Origin: Candidatus Thiosymbion ectosymbiont of Catanema sp. Cochon2018
Lineage (GTDB): Bacteria > Pseudomonadota > Gammaproteobacteria > Chromatiales > Chromatiaceae
Reading direction: 5' to 3'
NCBI GenBank assembly: GCA_011392765.1
Contig: WYCW01000001.1
Span: forward strand, 986,888 to 1,050,887
Length of the DNA stretch: 64,000 nt
Part shown: positions 62,392 through 64,000 of the stretch, one piece after another
Position numbering within the stretch: position 1 is the first letter of the stretch
Layout: every line of letters starts with the position of its first letter
The notes under the pieces: generated by a model
What the model was told of the DNA's origin: nothing
Seen by the model: the letters and a program-made list of their open reading frames with translations, nothing else
Databases searched by the model: none
Made by a program: the position numbers and the translations under genes

Positions 62392-64000
62392 TTGCCAACA
62401 GTGCCTTACGCCTCCTGCGCCGTCTGCTCGGCGCCCCGACCCGCGCGGCGGGTCCCTACGCCGGCGAGCTGACCGCTCTCGACGGCAACACCGCGGTAGC
62501 CGTTACCGAAGCGGCCATCGGCGAGCTCGCGGCGCTCGGGGCCTCCTTTCCGGCGGACGCGGCCGACGCGGCGTGGCGCACCGAGCAGCTGCGTCACGGC
62601 CGTAACCTGCTCGGAACCCCCCTCGGCACCCAAGGCGCGGAAAGTCCCCGCGGGGCATTGGCCGGGGCACTGGGCCTGGCCATGGGTGGTATCCGTGCCA
62701 CGGCCTTCCTGGCTGCCCCCGATCTGAGTGCAGCTCAGGATCTGTTGCGACTTGCGGCCGGGCGTCGTCTGCCCCTGGTGATCCACCTCGACAACCGGGC
62801 CCTGCCCGGTCATGCCGTCGCCACCGGCAGCGGTCACGAGGCCTGTCACCTCGCGGCCGACTCCGGCGTTTTTGTGCTGTTCGCGGCGAATGTCCAGGAG
62901 GCAGTGGATTTTACCCTGATCGCCCGCCGGGTCGCGGAGGAGACCCTGACGCCCGGCCTGGTGGTCATGGACGGGGATCAAACCGCCCTGGCCCTGCAAG
63001 AGGTGCGGTTGCCCCCTGCCGAGTTGGTTACCCGCTTCCTCGGCGCGCCGGGCGATTCGATTCCGGCGCCTACTACCACCCAACGGCTCCTGTTCGGCGA
63101 CCGTCGTCGCCGTGTTCCGCGCTGGCACGACCCGGACCACCCGGTGCTCCTGGGGGCCCTGCAGCCCCCGGAGATCTGGGGGCTGGGCGCCGCGGCGGCC
63201 GACGCCTATTTCAATGGTCAGGTAGGTTCCAGCCTGGAGCAGGCCGTCTCCGATTTTCGCCGCGAGACAGGCCGGTCGTGTGAACCGCTCTCTGCCTTCC
63301 GCGTCGAGGACGCCCGGATTCTCCTCCTCGCCCAGGGGGCCGCGGCCGAGACCGCCCAAGCGGTTGCCGACTACCTGCGCAGGACGGAGCGGCTCCGGGT
63401 GGGGGTACTCGGCCTGCGCTGCCTGCGCCCCTTTCCTGGTCCCGATCTGCTCGCGTACCTGGGAACGGCAAAACACCTGCTGGTGCTCGAACGGATGAGC
63501 ACGCCCCTGGCGGACGACCCGCCCTTGCTGCGCGAGCTGCGCGCCCTTTTCGACCAGGGTATGGATAACCTCGATGCTGGCGCCGGTAGCCGACCGGGGC
63601 ACCCGGCCCTGCGTATCCAGGATCGACCTCGGGTGCGGTCGGTCATCTACGGCCTGGGCGGCCTGCCCCTGCGCGGGACGGACCTGATCCGCTTGTGCCG
63701 GGAGGTGGATGCTCTGGAAGGGCCTCGGGTCTTTCTCGGGGTGGAATTCACGCCCCGGACCAGCGGTTACCCCAAACGCCAGGTCCTGCTGGACCGACTG
63801 CGCCGCGATTACCCGCACGTCGCGGGATTGGGCCTGCGTGGGCGGGAGCCTACCCCGGACCTGCGCCCGACCGGCGCACTCACGTTCGCCGTCCACCGTC
63901 GCTCCGGCCAGTGGGGAGAAGGTCTCGCCATCGAGGCGGCGGGATTCCTGCGCCGGTTCGCGGGAGCCCACCTGCGCAGTTACCCTGCTTTGTTCTCCCA
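62392..64000 (+). CDS. Pyruvate:ferredoxin oxidoreductase-like protein (partial at window edge)
   Basis: An open frame from ATG 62392 to the window end, at least 536 residues. The start (MPSFANSALRLLRRLLGAPT, then LDGNTAVAVTEAAIGELAAL) and SPRGALAGALGLAMGGIRAT, with GHEACHLAADSGVFVLFA and EVRLPPAELVTRFLG, match domains I and II of 2-oxoacid:acceptor oxidoreductases. These bind thiamine pyrophosphate and coenzyme A to convert pyruvate to acetyl-CoA with reduced ferredoxin. The catalytic TPP-binding part, if present, would lie beyond the window. It sits next to rnfB, a likely electron partner. The domain I glycine-rich loop is diverged, so the substrate could differ. Confidence 0.75.

Noticed and set aside
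62406-63971. Long minus-strand frame at the right edge
   Set aside because: The plus strand encodes the PFOR-like protein with family motifs; the minus frame has none.

Overview
The window looks like a chromosomal segment of a GC-rich gammaproteobacterium. The core genes are typical of Chromatiales/Thiotrichales-like lineages: moeB, psd, trkA-trkH, a type I asparaginase, nhaA, dacB-bioD-ppi, cysS, folD, and an RnfB-like ferredoxin followed by a pyruvate:ferredoxin-oxidoreductase-like gene at the right edge. A sulfur-oxidising symbiont with a relaxed, repeat-rich genome would fit the mobile load, but that placement is inference. No rRNA, tRNA or CRISPR array was seen.

Layout. 1-9.8 kb is accessory DNA: toxin-antitoxin genes, two near-identical Uma2 nuclease-fold genes, fragments of IS3, ISAs1 and IS1595 transposases, a broken Rpn nuclease, and intact moeB. 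9.9-18.5 kb is mostly housekeeping: a frameshifted SCO-like gene, psd, a small secreted protein, trkA-trkH and asparaginase. 19.2-38.4 kb is an accessory island of large multidomain proteins: a TIR protein, a WD40-membrane-AAA ATPase, a secreted WD40/PG-binding/caspase protein, a membrane TPR protein, and two Wadjet anti-plasmid genes (jetC, jetD). The Wadjet pair is split by a 1.8-kb insert carrying an RHH-PIN toxin-antitoxin pair. 38.9-53.5 kb returns to core genes (nhaA, dacB-bioD-ppi, cysS, folD, an FAD oxidoreductase, a methyltransferase), with a TPR-repeat gene and another Uma2. 53.9-59.5 kb is visibly AT-richer: a GT-C-like membrane protein, arsC-acr3 arsenic resistance, and Uma2 genes. 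59.8-64 kb is the rnfB / PFOR-like pair, interrupted by a tandem cassette of paired small acidic proteins and larger effector-like proteins.

The most striking property is the number of interspersed non-coding elements. At least five families can be recognised by repeated copies. (A) About 90-270-bp elements running from GATTCCTTGAGGGACC to GGCGAAGCCTCG, flanked by CTAG or close variants, with interchangeable hairpin or microsatellite cargo. One splits a PIN gene, and removing it restores the frame exactly. (B) A 99-bp inverted-repeat element starting GGGCACCTTGAAAAATA, often placed at stop codons. (C) Elements with CAATGCCATTAAGTTAAG ends and 9-10-bp target duplications. (D) A 341-bp element with 23-bp perfect inverted repeats and an 8-bp duplication. 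(E) An element of about 140 bp with GAGCCTGTCT ends. They supply start or stop codons to several genes and nest inside one another, so much of the annotation here concerns gene ends remodelled by elements.

Strongest candidates for something undescribed are the family-A elements and the 60.6-62.3 kb cassette. In the cassette a small protein is apparently encoded out of frame inside a zincin-like protein, and two larger proteins share an N-terminal module but have unrelated C-termini.
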